A stretch of 20,494 nt of DNA, taken from a virus. Made by a program: the position numbers and the translations under genes. Below are positions 1 to 6,412 of this stretch, in pieces. Numbering within the stretch: position 1 is the stretch's first letter; each line of letters begins with the position of its first letter. The notes under the pieces were generated by a model. That model ran no database searches. It was not told where the DNA came from and worked only from the letters and a program-made list of their open reading frames with translations. The stretch lies in the IMG/VR virus record IMGVR_UViG_3300033153_003241, positions 1-20,494 of that record; one strand, written 5' to 3'.

Positions 1-25
1 TCATCTCTCTTTGGTGTTAAAGGTT
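1..25 (-). repeat. Exact 25-base leader repeat, copy A
   Basis: Positions 1-25 are identical to 193-217. Read on the minus strand, each copy holds CCTTTAACACC, then AAGAGAG and an ATG start codon. The copy therefore covers the leader and start of a gene continuing left of the window. Confidence 0.85.
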
Positions 26-195
26 TCTAACTCACCACCTTGATGTAACCTTTCAACGCAATCACACCATTCAGTAGTATTCTTATTATATACTTCCGCA
101 CACCTTTGCCCGAAAGTTTGTCCCGTTGCAAACACAAATAGAATTATTACAATCCCAACTAACAAACCTGCGAGTAGAGGTTTTTCTAGTTTCAT
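1..195 (-). CDS. Small membrane-anchored protein, 64 aa
   Basis: Unrecognised small protein. Residues about 7-24 are strongly hydrophobic and form one likely membrane helix with a short basic N-terminus (MKLEK). The remaining ~40 residues are polar and carry Cys at 32, 44 and 46. If the N-terminus stays inside, the Cys-containing tail would lie outside the cytoplasm. The stop TGA at 3-1 overlaps an ATG at 4-2, so another gene probably begins at the left edge of the window. The ATG at 195 follows a 25-base sequence repeated exactly at the end of this gene (1-25 and 193-217), so this gene and the next one share the same leader. Function unknown; a superinfection-exclusion or other envelope role would be a guess. 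Confidence 0.7.
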   Translation of the reverse strand: MKLEKPLLAGLLVGIVIILFVFATGQTFGQRCAEVYNKNTTEWCDCVERLHQGGELETFNTKER

Positions 196-217
196 CTCTC
201 TTTGGTGTTAAAGGTTA
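193..217 (-). repeat. Exact 25-base leader repeat, copy B
   Basis: Second copy of the 25-base repeat at 1-25. It spans the leader and ATG of the small membrane protein gene and reaches the 3' end of the upstream gene (stop at 215-217). It looks like a reused gene-boundary module. Confidence 0.85.
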
Positions 218-595
218 GTACCATGCGTAGTAGTACATGTCGTCACCAGCCTGCCAATCATCAAGTGTTTCATTCACTATCTTGAGCGTGTCTGCTATGT
301 CTCTCATGTACCATTCTCCATACGACGTGTCCCCAAAGAAGAACCCACTTGTTGTGGGTAGTAGTTCTTCAGCAACTTCGGCTCCGCCTCTGATTACTTT
401 TAAACACCTACGCTGTAGGTCTAATAAGTCTTTCTTCGTCACACCAATTTTAGTACAGTTGTCCTCTTCGTCTGGCGCTAGATTGCGCGTGAAGTATTGG
501 TGTATGGCATTAGCCTTGCGCCAATACCCTAAGTCTACCTCATCGATATCCTCATGTTCACGAGGACTGCGATTCAAATACATATCTAATCCCAT
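215..595 (-). CDS. Conserved phage hypothetical protein (MGLDMYL family), 126 aa
   Basis: The N-terminus MGLDMYL, the central GYWRKANAIH, and the LPTTSGFFFG plus EWYMRDI segments match a hypothetical protein common in phages of many hosts. I know of no established biochemical function. It is soluble and acidic, with several Trp and Tyr residues and no membrane helix. The ATG at 595 overlaps the stop of the upstream gene (586-588), implying coupled translation. The family match is from memory of its sequence pattern, so the function field should stay empty. Confidence 0.8.
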   Translation of the reverse strand: MGLDMYLNRSPREHEDIDEVDLGYWRKANAIHQYFTRNLAPDEEDNCTKIGVTKKDLLDLQRRCLKVIRGGAEVAEELLPTTSGFFFGDTSYGEWYMRDIADTLKIVNETLDDWQAGDDMYYYAWY

Positions 596-822
596 GTTAT
601 TTTACCGTCTATTTTTTTATCAATCTCATTACGTAACTCTTTAGAGAGCAATTCAGTGGGCAGGTAAACGAGGTTGTCCTCGTTGTCATACATGCTCACC
701 TCCAGATCCTCCACCTCGTGTTCAATAAGAGGCGGGGTATCATATGTACCTTCGTCCCGGTACACAGCGACCTGCGCTAATACATATAGCGTCTTTCCGT
801 TGTAGTCTAATTCAAACTCCAT
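586..822 (-). CDS. Hypothetical acidic protein, 78 aa
   Basis: Unrecognised. The first half alternates hydrophobic residues in a beta-like way (FELDYNGKTLYVLAQVAVY), and the rest is acidic with a charged C-terminal helix (ELRNEIDKKID). It ends in TAG and overlaps the downstream gene. Its ATG at 822 lies directly beside the TGA (826-824) of the small membrane gene upstream. It shows no catalytic motif. Confidence 0.7.
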   Translation of the reverse strand: MEFELDYNGKTLYVLAQVAVYRDEGTYDTPPLIEHEVEDLEVSMYDNEDNLVYLPTELLSKELRNEIDKKIDGKITWD

Positions 823-823
823 A

Positions 824-967
824 TCAATATCCCATCAATGAGTTAAGGCCTTTGATTATCACGTAGAAGAACGTGAATATAGGGCCGTATATAAATACGT
901 ATGCAAGTATCTCTGCGAACAATGAAGGCTTGCGTCTTGGTTGAAATTCTTTAGGTGTCTTAGGCAT
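824..967 (-). CDS. Small single-helix membrane protein, 47 aa
   Basis: ATG at 967-965 opens 47 codons ending in TGA at 826-824. The product begins MPKTPKEFQPRRKPS, a basic polar N-terminus, followed by a hydrophobic aromatic stretch (residues about 17-39, including AYVFIYGPIFTFFYVI) that is a likely membrane helix, then a short polar tail. The positive-inside rule would place the N-terminus in the cytoplasm. It overlaps the methyltransferase stop upstream by 8 bases and almost touches the next start, filling an otherwise empty 137-base gap. Function unknown. Confidence 0.65.
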   Translation of the reverse strand: MPKTPKEFQPRRKPSLFAEILAYVFIYGPIFTFFYVIIKGLNSLMGY

Positions 968-1607
968 AAGTCAAGTCATTTAATTTTAATATTTCCAAAC
1001 ATAAATCATGCGGTATCTTGCTCCGCTCATGGTTGTTGGCTCTCCCTTGAGTGCCGGTCTGCGAACCTCGTGGTGCAGCCTCATGACAAGGGTCACCATT
1101 CTTACACATAGGACGTGGGCTCCAACGTGAGTCGTTAGTCCATATGTCTGTTGGCTTCATACGTGTGTCTCCATACTGACAATACGTAACAGTGTGTCGT
1201 ATCGGGTGACGCTTCATGAAGTCCATCTTGCGTAGCATACCACGAGGGTTCTCAATGTAGTACACAAGGTTAGGGTTCAACAGTGTAAAGTAGTGTATCA
1301 ACTCATGGACTTTATCCAAAATCTTATCACTCTTTACAGCGAACTCTGACGTAGGTTCTTGTCCGTTGCGGTGGTGTCTCACACCTGCAATGCTGTACGA
1401 TGTACACGGGGGTGATGCCCAGATCACGTCGGGTACCCATAGATTCTGACCGAATCCATGCACCTCTGCTACATCAAAGTCTAAGATGTCCACGACGTAA
1501 TCAATACCACCGAATTGTTTAATGTCACTTGAGAATACATTCATCCCAAGTTCTTCTGCGGCTTTACCCACTGAACGTGAGCCGGCAAATAATTCTAATA
1601 CTTTCAT
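960..1607 (-). CDS. Cytosine-C5 DNA methyltransferase, compact phage type
   Basis: Predicted to transfer a methyl group from S-adenosylmethionine to C5 of cytosine in DNA, probably protecting phage DNA from host restriction. Visible motifs: motif I LELFAGSRSVGKAA (residues 4-17) for cofactor binding; motif IV ASPPCTSYS (64-72) with nucleophile Cys68; motif VI ENPRG (119-123); a QYGD.R.KPTDIWTN block (144-158); and a C-terminal ERSKIP block. At 215 residues it is shorter than cellular Dcm-type enzymes, leaving little room for a separate target-recognition domain, so the target sequence cannot be predicted. The chosen ATG (1607) gives the normal N-terminus just ahead of motif I and follows a leader similar to the one at 6967-6989. 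The Cys-rich stretch at residues 168-174 (CKNGDPC) may be specific to this subfamily. Confidence 0.88.
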   Translation of the reverse strand: MKVLELFAGSRSVGKAAEELGMNVFSSDIKQFGGIDYVVDILDFDVAEVHGFGQNLWVPDVIWASPPCTSYSIAGVRHHRNGQEPTSEFAVKSDKILDKVHELIHYFTLLNPNLVYYIENPRGMLRKMDFMKRHPIRHTVTYCQYGDTRMKPTDIWTNDSRWSPRPMCKNGDPCHEAAPRGSQTGTQGRANNHERSKIPHDLCLEILKLNDLTYA

Positions 1608-1627
1608 AAGGCAAGTTGTATTTAGTT
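1605..1627 (-). repeat. Leader repeat type 3, copy A
   Basis: The plus-strand sequence at 1605-1627 matches 6967-6989 except for one inserted base on each side. On the minus strand both read as an A-rich leader ending TTGCCTTATG, where ATG starts the downstream gene. Confidence 0.6.
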
Positions 1628-1931
1628 ATCTGTATTCTATTTTCCACACCTTCACGGTGCCTTCGTTAATCATAGCGAACACGCTATCCCAATCGTCAGC
1701 ATCCATTGCCCACTCAAGGTCATCCTTGTGGTGTGGTATTCCAAAGTTGCTGTACGCAAATCGACCGGTGTTGATTACGAAATCTCCATCGTCGTTCTTG
1801 CTCGCTGTCCACCTGTACTTGTTGTCGCACATCACGGACACCAGATCAATCTTGATTTGGCGTATCGAATCGTGTGGATGCGGGTTTACGCTTAGTGTAG
1901 GTGGGTAGTCCACCAATTGTCTATAAGTCAT
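1626..1931 (-). CDS. Hypothetical protein, 101 aa
   Basis: Unrecognised soluble protein, rich in Asp and Trp (KYRWTASKNDDGDFV, DDLEWAMDADDWDS), with no membrane segment or clear catalytic motif. Start ATG at 1931 overlaps the small upstream gene by 11 bases. It sits directly upstream of the methyltransferase in the same transcription unit, separated by 18 bases. Coding status rests on length, frame continuity and tight packing. Confidence 0.7.
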   Translation of the reverse strand: MTYRQLVDYPPTLSVNPHPHDSIRQIKIDLVSVMCDNKYRWTASKNDDGDFVINTGRFAYSNFGIPHHKDDLEWAMDADDWDSVFAMINEGTVKVWKIEYR

Positions 1932-2076
1932 ATTCTTGTCTATTAAATTCTACTTCTGCTGTTGCAAGCACCTCGAGTGCTCGGTCTAACTTGATGCGTA
2001 TATAAGTATTGTGCATCAAGTCGGCAGTGTCCCGTGCATCCTGCACGAGACTTGCCACTTGATTTAGGTTACTCAC
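1921..2076 (-). CDS. Small helical protein with GTG start, 51 aa
   Basis: A GTG at 2076-2074 opens 51 codons ending in TAG (1923-1921). The product starts SNLNQVASLVQDARDT after the initiator and continues with alternating hydrophobic and charged residues (LDRALEVLATAEVEF), typical of one or two amphipathic helices. It overlaps the upstream stop by 8 bases and the downstream start by 11, as its neighbours do, and fills a gap of about 137 bases. No function can be assigned. The alternative is non-coding spacer, but the overlap geometry and helical pattern favour a gene. Confidence 0.6.
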   Translation of the reverse strand: MSNLNQVASLVQDARDTADLMHNTYIRIKLDRALEVLATAEVEFNRQEYDL

Positions 2077-2617
2077 CACGCTTTGAGGTTAGTCGTTCAA
2101 AGAAACTTACTTTCTCATTCACATCACGCGTCACTTCATCAGCAAGAGATTGTAGTTGAGAGAGTTCAACCTCTTCAATCTCCGGCTCAGTGTTGGCCTT
2201 GAGTGTTGATTCAAGTCCCTTAAATGCAACGAACTCATCGAGTTGAGTTACCTTACGGATAGCCATAGCCAACAGCGGGTCGGTGCTGTCATTGGATATG
2301 AACTCACGTAGTAATTGCTTCGCTTGATTCGCATCAAGTGATTCAATCTCCACGTTCTCCAGGATCGTAGGGGTATTAGGTACCACCGCTCGCTTGAGTA
2401 CTCGTGAGTCCTCTGCGATAGGTGTAATAGATGTTAGGGTAGGTAAGTTCCTACCTCTACCACAAAATTCTACGAACGCCAAACGCGCATCCTCGTAGTC
2501 GTTTGCGAACACTGTAAAGTAAGACAGCATTGTCTCACCTGCCGGTGCTACTCGGTCAATACTTTTGCTACCCTCACCTAAGTATGGATTGGGCACGGTT
2601 ACTGCAAATACTTTCAT
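2069..2617 (-). CDS. Hypothetical protein, 182 aa
   Basis: Unrecognised. The N-terminus (MKVFAVTVPNPYLGEGSKSIDR) leads into a region YFTVFANDYEDARLAFVEF that resembles small phage proteins with an alpha-beta fold. The C-terminal half is acidic and helical. I chose the second ATG (2617-2615) of the pair ATGCTTATG because the same double-ATG leader precedes the amidotransferase, where the second ATG must be the real start. The first ATG (2623) would add only two residues. Confidence 0.72.
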   Translation of the reverse strand: MKVFAVTVPNPYLGEGSKSIDRVAPAGETMLSYFTVFANDYEDARLAFVEFCGRGRNLPTLTSITPIAEDSRVLKRAVVPNTPTILENVEIESLDANQAKQLLREFISNDSTDPLLAMAIRKVTQLDEFVAFKGLESTLKANTEPEIEEVELSQLQSLADEVTRDVNEKVSFFERLTSKRGE

Positions 2618-2653
2618 AAGCATAGGTGTGCGGTGTTATCCTCTTGCACTCTT
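2615..2653 (-). repeat. Leader repeat type 2, copy A
   Basis: This 39-base segment matches 4384-4422 at 34 of 39 positions. On the minus strand it ends CCGCACAnCTATGCTTATG at a gene start. This copy also encodes the last residues of the upstream 68-aa protein; the other copy is largely intergenic. Confidence 0.8.
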
Positions 2654-2842
2654 GAGTTTCGTTGTTACTAAATCATCTATGTCGCTTATCGCTAATTCGA
2701 TTTCATGGGCTTGCGACCCGCCATCTTCTATCTCCATCATACATAGGTCAAAGAAGTCATGCACCTCATCCGTAAGGTCTGGGTGCTTGGCCACGATGTC
2801 CTTGCAGTATGTAATAAAGTTATCCAACATCTTGTCATCCAT
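2636..2842 (-). CDS. Hypothetical acidic protein, 68 aa
   Basis: Unrecognised small helical protein with an acidic centre (DFFDLCMMEIEDGG) and a basic end (KLKSARG). ATG at 2842 lies two bases after the upstream stop at 2844. Its last codons and stop fall inside a leader repeat shared with the amidotransferase gene, so its C-terminus was probably set by the insertion or reuse of that module. Confidence 0.7.
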   Translation of the reverse strand: MDDKMLDNFITYCKDIVAKHPDLTDEVHDFFDLCMMEIEDGGSQAHEIELAISDIDDLVTTKLKSARG

Positions 2843-2843
2843 T

Positions 2844-3083
2844 TTAAACTGTGTAAATTGTTTCGGTTACGCCGGTCTTACCATTGTAAAACAAAGCGGC
2901 ACCTCCATCATTCCCTTCATCATCGCACTGCAATATCAATTGCGTGTCGTCCTGGAATATTAAGACGAGCGGGTTCTTGTACCACATTAAACCCTCCATC
3001 TCTACATCATCCAATCTTCTCACCGCTTTTACGGTTTTGTTCTTCAGCAGTTTGCCGAATCTTTCTACATGTTCGTTAGCCAT
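2844..3083 (-). CDS. Conserved phage hypothetical protein, 79 aa
   Basis: The pattern GLMWYKNPLVLIFQDDTQLILQCDDEGNDGGAALF matches a small protein family seen in many unrelated phages (aromatic WYK, hydrophobic strand, DDEGNDGG). The function is not established. The likely fold is a small beta structure with an acidic turn. The start ATG at 3083 follows a leader CCTTATAACACACGAT resembling the exact leader repeat at 193-217. A 55-base gap rich in A and T separates it from the upstream gene. Confidence 0.78.
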   Translation of the reverse strand: MANEHVERFGKLLKNKTVKAVRRLDDVEMEGLMWYKNPLVLIFQDDTQLILQCDDEGNDGGAALFYNGKTGVTETIYTV

Positions 3084-3138
3084 ATCGTGTGTTATAAGGT
3101 TTGTAATCCGTTAATCAATTCCAAACTTGTTAAAAAAA

Positions 3139-3408
3139 TTAAGTGTTTGTACCTACTCCTTCATAGTGATTGATGAGGTCTTCGAGTGCCTCCTCATACT
3201 TGAAGGAACCGTGATTGATGTTCGGGAAGTAGGTGTTGTGAAACTCACGGGCTGTGTACTCACTCAGTACCACATCCGCATAGGTTCCGCCTCCGTTTCC
3301 ATCATTCCAGATCCGCACACCAGGCACACTGGTTGTGCATTCGTAACCCAATCCACGTCGGGTGTTAAAGTAACGGACTCCCGTTACCTTCAATTCTAAA
3401 TTATTCAT
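3139..3408 (-). CDS. Hypothetical protein, 89 aa
   Basis: Unrecognised. It begins MNNLELKVTGVRYFNTRRG and contains a Gly-rich segment DGNGGGTYADVVLSEYT, suggesting a beta-rich fold, then an acidic helical end. I chose ATG 3408, the second ATG in an ATGCTTATG leader; the first is at 3414. A still longer start at 3459 would overlap most of the tiny Cys-rich gene upstream and is less likely. The start overlaps that gene's stop (3401-3403). Confidence 0.7.
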   Translation of the reverse strand: MNNLELKVTGVRYFNTRRGLGYECTTSVPGVRIWNDGNGGGTYADVVLSEYTAREFHNTYFPNINHGSFKYEEALEDLINHYEGVGTNT

Positions 3409-3505
3409 AAGCATTTGTTTTAACTGCACATTCGTGCTCCATAATATCTCCGTTGTCATCTACGATGTCGTAGCAACAACACTCACAAGTCACGTACTCT
3501 TTCAT
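3401..3505 (-). CDS. Tiny Cys-rich protein, 34 aa
   Basis: ATG at 3505-3503 overlaps the amidotransferase stop (TAATG) and opens 34 codons ending in TAA at 3403-3401. The product MKEYVTCECCCYDIVDDNG has Cys at 7, 9, 10 and 11 and another at 26, with a His at 25, so it could bind a metal. The precise stop-start overlaps on both sides strongly suggest that it is translated. Function unknown; it might act with the amidotransferase encoded directly upstream. Confidence 0.6.
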   Translation of the reverse strand: MKEYVTCECCCYDIVDDNGDIMEHECAVKTNAYE

Positions 3506-4386
3506 TACGATACATCTTTAAGTTCGTCACCCTCGTAGCCACACTCAAGTGACGACCACAATTCTATTACCTCATCCACAGCCTCTAGGTTGTAGGCACC
3601 ACACTCCATGCACTCTGAGTTGAAGTTTATCGGTGGATGTTCTGCGCCACACGCTTTACAATCGTAGGCACCATGCAGTGGTGCTTCAAGTTCGTATGCT
3701 ATCTCATCCAACTCATCGGTAGTAGTTATACCAAAGGATTCGTTCCAAGCATCCACATCGGCTTGGTCATCATCCCAATCGTATACGTAATTGCTGGATC
3801 CTGTGACGGCTGTGCTTCCGTAGTAGCGTACCGCCTTGCTGTGTGAGTCATTGCTGAACCAATTATCTCCAATCCATTCTCCAAGTTTCTCCCCGAAGAT
3901 GCACCATTCACCGGTGTTGTCAAGGAACACAACCTTGTTTGTACCACCTAAGTAAGTGTAGATAGCATCCTCAATGAAAGGATTGTCAAGCATCTCCATG
4001 CTCATGTTAGGTATTGTGCTGAGTAATTCTGCGAACTCAGCGGTATCGCTTTTGTCCTTAGTGCCGAAGCCGGATATCACACCGTTGTGTACAAGCCCTA
4101 GCGTATCCGTTACAGGGAACGGGTGTAGGTACTCATCGCTCATACCATGAGTAGCGATACGGAAGTGCAACAGCATGGGCTTGTTGCCCACATCTGAAGT
4201 CTTGAGCGACACATAGCGTTCGAGGAACGTGTTGAATGAGTCCCCACCTTTGTTAGGAAATTTCTCAATACATAGCACACCATCATTGATGTACAAAATA
4301 CCGGCACCATCATCGTTGTAGTTCCAACAGTTCTTTAGTTTTTTCTTAGGCAACATCTTGCCTGCATTCATAATTGCAATACACAT
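3505..4386 (-). CDS. Class II glutamine amidotransferase with C-terminal zinc ribbon
   Basis: Predicted Ntn-type glutaminase releasing ammonia from glutamine for a partner enzyme. The ATG at 4386 puts Cys at residue 2 (MCIAIMNAGK), the catalytic N-terminal nucleophile once Met is removed. An earlier ATG pair (4392, 4413) would bury that Cys, so I reject it. Further family features are the NYNDDGAGILY segment, HFRIATHG, and LVHNGVISG, which resembles the conserved HNG block of these enzymes. The C-terminal part holds CKACG and CMECG pairs, a zinc ribbon. It lies 50 bases downstream of the amidoligase gene, and glutaminase-amidoligase pairs are a known theme in phages and bacteria. The product of the pathway is unknown. 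Confidence 0.85.
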   Translation of the reverse strand: MCIAIMNAGKMLPKKKLKNCWNYNDDGAGILYINDGVLCIEKFPNKGGDSFNTFLERYVSLKTSDVGNKPMLLHFRIATHGMSDEYLHPFPVTDTLGLVHNGVISGFGTKDKSDTAEFAELLSTIPNMSMEMLDNPFIEDAIYTYLGGTNKVVFLDNTGEWCIFGEKLGEWIGDNWFSNDSHSKAVRYYGSTAVTGSSNYVYDWDDDQADVDAWNESFGITTTDELDEIAYELEAPLHGAYDCKACGAEHPPINFNSECMECGAYNLEAVDEVIELWSSLECGYEGDELKDVS

Positions 4387-4422
4387 AAGCATAGTTGTGC
4401 GGTTATATCCCATTGCACTCTT
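4384..4422 (-). repeat. Leader repeat type 2, copy B
   Basis: Leader of the amidotransferase gene, 34 of 39 positions identical to 2615-2653. It contains the ATGCTTATG double start. Similarity continues weakly for about ten further bases. Confidence 0.8.
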
Positions 4423-4436
4423 CGGTTTCGGTTATA

Positions 4437-5798
4437 TTATTTTTCTGAAAGTTCATCCATTGCATTCAGCGTAGGCTGTGCATCCAAGCGGTACGCTGAC
4501 CCGTATGTTCCTACGAGTCTGTCCACTGCATCTTGTGAGTAGGTTACTATCACACTACCTTTGACCTTGCGGTTTTTCAATCGTCTTACTGCGCTCTTGA
4601 AGAACACACCCACACCATCAGCACTGAAGTCGTATGAGCCATACAAATCATCAGCGAACTGAGCGTACAGGCTCACTACCTTGAACACTTGCTCCTCTGA
4701 GTACACCTTACGCAAGTGAACACCCAATTCGTTCTTAGGACTGAGCATCATTGTAATTACTTGCAACGGCTTGATGTGTTCGTTCTTGCACATGATGCGC
4801 ATCAGATCCCTGCGCCACAATAGATTGGTGCTAGACTTGAACGCCGGTGGTAAACGAAACTCAATGTATCTACTTTGAACATTGACTGCCGAGTATTTAC
4901 CGGCACGCTTGTAGTCAACAGGCTAGCGCTTGAGTGGTGAGTACGTGTTACCCAATCGGTGTCTCCATATTGCAAGGAACAGCGGAACGAAAGCAAGAAT
5001 ACTATCGAAGAAGTCCTCGCCCGAAGTACCACGCTTACCTACATTGATGTGCCCACCACATGCGCTGCTGTAATCAGCACCGAGATGTTCACGAAGCACT
5101 CGACTCTCCTTGATTTGCGTGTCCAACCTATCGGTAAACAAGTCAAACACAGGGCTAACCAATTCGAACCCGGAAGATTCACACAAACTACTGTCTGCCT
5201 CACGACACCATCCCGTGTCATCCACCTCATGCAAGTCCCACGAATAAATTACATCGCTATCCTCTTTCTCTACCTCGAAACCAATCGTGTGTCTAGTGTC
5301 GGGTGTAGTGTAGTCCCTGCGGAACCCTCCATGATACGGGTGAATTTTTTCCTGCATAGCGTCATACTCAGTTACGTAGCACTCACGTCTATCGCTCCAC
5401 CAAATCTCATTACCCTCATCGTCAATGTGGTATGTTTCCCCATCATCCTCGCAGTACAGCGTGTCATCTGACCATGCCCACTCGCCCTCATGACGGCTAC
5501 GACAGCCATCTATGTACCGAATTTGGTAACCATCTTCCATGTGCGGGAACCACACCGGGTCACCACATACCAAATGGCGCACGTTATCATTCCATTCATC
5601 AACAAGGACTGTAACCTCCTTGTATCCACCATCCATGTGAACCATGTGGGTTTCACATTCGCTTTCAACGGCGTACTCGCCCTCATACTCACTCGGTGCA
5701 GTCAGCACTAGACACACCGTGACTAGTCTTTGCTCACCATAGTAGTCGACAATCAAATTGTCCGACTCATCCGTTCTTCTATTATCATCCATAGGCAT
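4437..5798 (-). CDS. Amidoligase interrupted by in-frame TAG
   Basis: Predicted ATP-dependent ligase of the COOH-NH2 (glutamine-synthetase-like) amidoligase superfamily, forming an amide or peptide bond on an unknown substrate. The N-terminal part (residues ~1-155) is acidic and rich in Trp, Cys and His. The amidoligase core follows: HTIGFEVEKED, then CGGHINVG. Codon 292 is TAG (4925-4923), directly after GNTYSPLKR. The same frame continues PVDYKRAGKYSAVN and YIEFRLPP, the expected next motifs of the family, down to TAA at 4437. Without readthrough the product lacks the conserved EFR strand. I chose ATG 5798 or 5792 (ATGCCTATG); a GTG at 5828 is possible. The amidotransferase downstream is the likely ammonia donor. 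It could be a recent pseudogene, a readthrough gene or a sequencing error. Confidence 0.75.
4923..4925 (-). other. In-frame amber codon inside amidoligase
   Basis: TAG on the minus strand with context CGC TAG CCT. Both sides encode continuous amidoligase sequence in one frame. TAG also ends several other genes here (586, 1921, 6515, 9137, 10201, 11968), so genome-wide reassignment of TAG is unlikely. Confidence 0.85.
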
Positions 5799-5839
5799 AG
5801 ATTTATGTGCATCATTAGCCTTGCACACTTAGGCTTAGG

Positions 5840-5926
5840 GGACTGCATGGGACTCGAACCCATAGTACACCCAAACACCACGTTATAAACCAAAACCAAA
5901 AAGAATTGGTGCTTGTGTAGCAGTCC
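5840..5926 (-). ncRNA. tRNA-like three-way-junction RNA, copy 1
   Basis: The ends GGACTGC (5926-5920) and GCAGTCC (5846-5840) form a 7-bp acceptor-like stem. The 3' arm is a canonical tRNA T-arm: ATGGG, loop TTCGAGT, CCCAT (5863-5847). Between them, instead of D and anticodon arms, lies one extended hairpin: TACAC pairs with GTGTA at its base, then AGCACC with GGTGTT, enclosing a T-rich loop. I cannot fit a normal anticodon arm, and no CCA is encoded. It lies in the leader between the promoter at 5963-5997 and the amidoligase. RNase P and RNase Z might process it like a tRNA. It could instead be a decayed tRNA, but copy 2 argues for a maintained structure. Confidence 0.6.
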
Positions 5927-5935
5927 GTTTATAGT

Positions 5936-5946
5936 GTGGTCACCAC
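5936..5946. promoter_or_regulatory. Palindrome upstream of tRNA-like RNA 1
   Basis: GTGGTCACCAC (plus strand) is an 11-base near-perfect palindrome located nine bases before the 5' end of the tRNA-like element. The same palindrome with identical spacing precedes copy 2 (6486-6496). As RNA it can form GTGG-TGA-CCAC. It may be an operator, a processing signal or part of the RNA. Confidence 0.55.
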
Positions 5947-5962
5947 TTCCAAAACATCCCCA

Positions 5963-5997
5963 CAAACATAGGGTAACTATCTGATAATCAGTGTTAA
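5963..5997 (-). promoter_or_regulatory. Bipartite promoter for tRNA-like RNA and amidoligase operon
   Basis: On the minus strand TTAACACT (5997-5990) is followed after 19 bases by TATGTTTG (5970-5963), a perfect match to the Bacteroidota -7 box TAnnTTTG. A second TTTAACA box lies 11 bases further upstream (6009-6003). The promoter at 7713-7747 has the same elements and spacings. Transcription would begin near 5957, just before the palindrome and tRNA-like RNA. Confidence 0.7.
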
Positions 5998-6029
5998 AGA
6001 GTTGTTAAAACTCATTCTTAACCTTCGGT

Positions 6030-6194
6030 TCATCGGGTGAGTGACCTGATCACACCCACATCCACCGTACCATACGTGTCATGCACCTTACATAGGTACG
6101 CATGAGCCTCGCGCCATTTCCTGCTTTGCACACCATGTGTGTTCACACTCTTATACACAGCGAGGGCTTTCTTTATCCGGGTCAACTCATTCAT
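6030..6194 (-). CDS. Small basic protein, 54 aa
   Basis: ATG at 6194 overlaps the upstream stop (TGA 6193-6191) and opens 54 codons to TGA at 6032-6030. The product begins MNELTRIKKALAVYKSVNT and contains SRKWREAHAYLCKVHD, giving a basic helical protein. Overlap geometry and a protein-like composition support a real gene in what would otherwise be a gap of about 265 bases. It is unrecognised; a nucleic-acid-binding role is possible from its charge, but nothing specific is seen. Confidence 0.6.
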   Translation of the reverse strand: MNELTRIKKALAVYKSVNTHGVQSRKWREAHAYLCKVHDTYGTVDVGVIRSLTR

Positions 6195-6397
6195 ACCTCA
6201 ACGAATTTCAGTCCATAAACAGAGGGGTAATACATGTTCACCTTACCACTCGAACTAGGCTTGTGTGGTGGGTAAATTCCACGCACTACATCATTCACAC
6301 CACGAGACGTTACCACAGCATCACCCATGTTCACCTCTACACCAGTGTCTATACGCACTAACTTCACTTCAACTCCATCGTAATTTTTCATACTCAT
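6191..6397 (-). CDS. Conserved phage hypothetical protein, 68 aa
   Basis: Small beta-rich protein. The pattern GDAVVTSRGVNDVVRGIYPPHKPSSSGKV with a C-terminal YYPSVYGLKF resembles a small hypothetical protein seen in other phages. No function is established. Starts at 6397 (ATGAGTATG) or 6391 differ by two residues. It begins 16 bases after the second tRNA-like RNA, so that RNA lies in its leader. Its stop overlaps the next start (ATGA). Confidence 0.75.
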   Translation of the reverse strand: MSMKNYDGVEVKLVRIDTGVEVNMGDAVVTSRGVNDVVRGIYPPHKPSSSGKVNMYYPSVYGLKFVEV

Positions 6398-6412
6398 TCA
6401 CATTTATTTAGG

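Noticed and set aside
15-213. Reading the TTTAACAC words at 15-21 and 207-213 (minus) as promoters
   Set aside because: At 207-213 there is no TAnnTTTG box at 19 bases, and the word lies within about 12 bases of a start codon, so it is leader sequence; the copy at 15-21 runs off the window but is the same leader.
5840-5926. Standard tRNA, possibly an amber suppressor for the amidoligase TAG
   Set aside because: No anticodon arm or CUA loop can be formed and CCA is absent; only the acceptor-like stem and T-arm fit.
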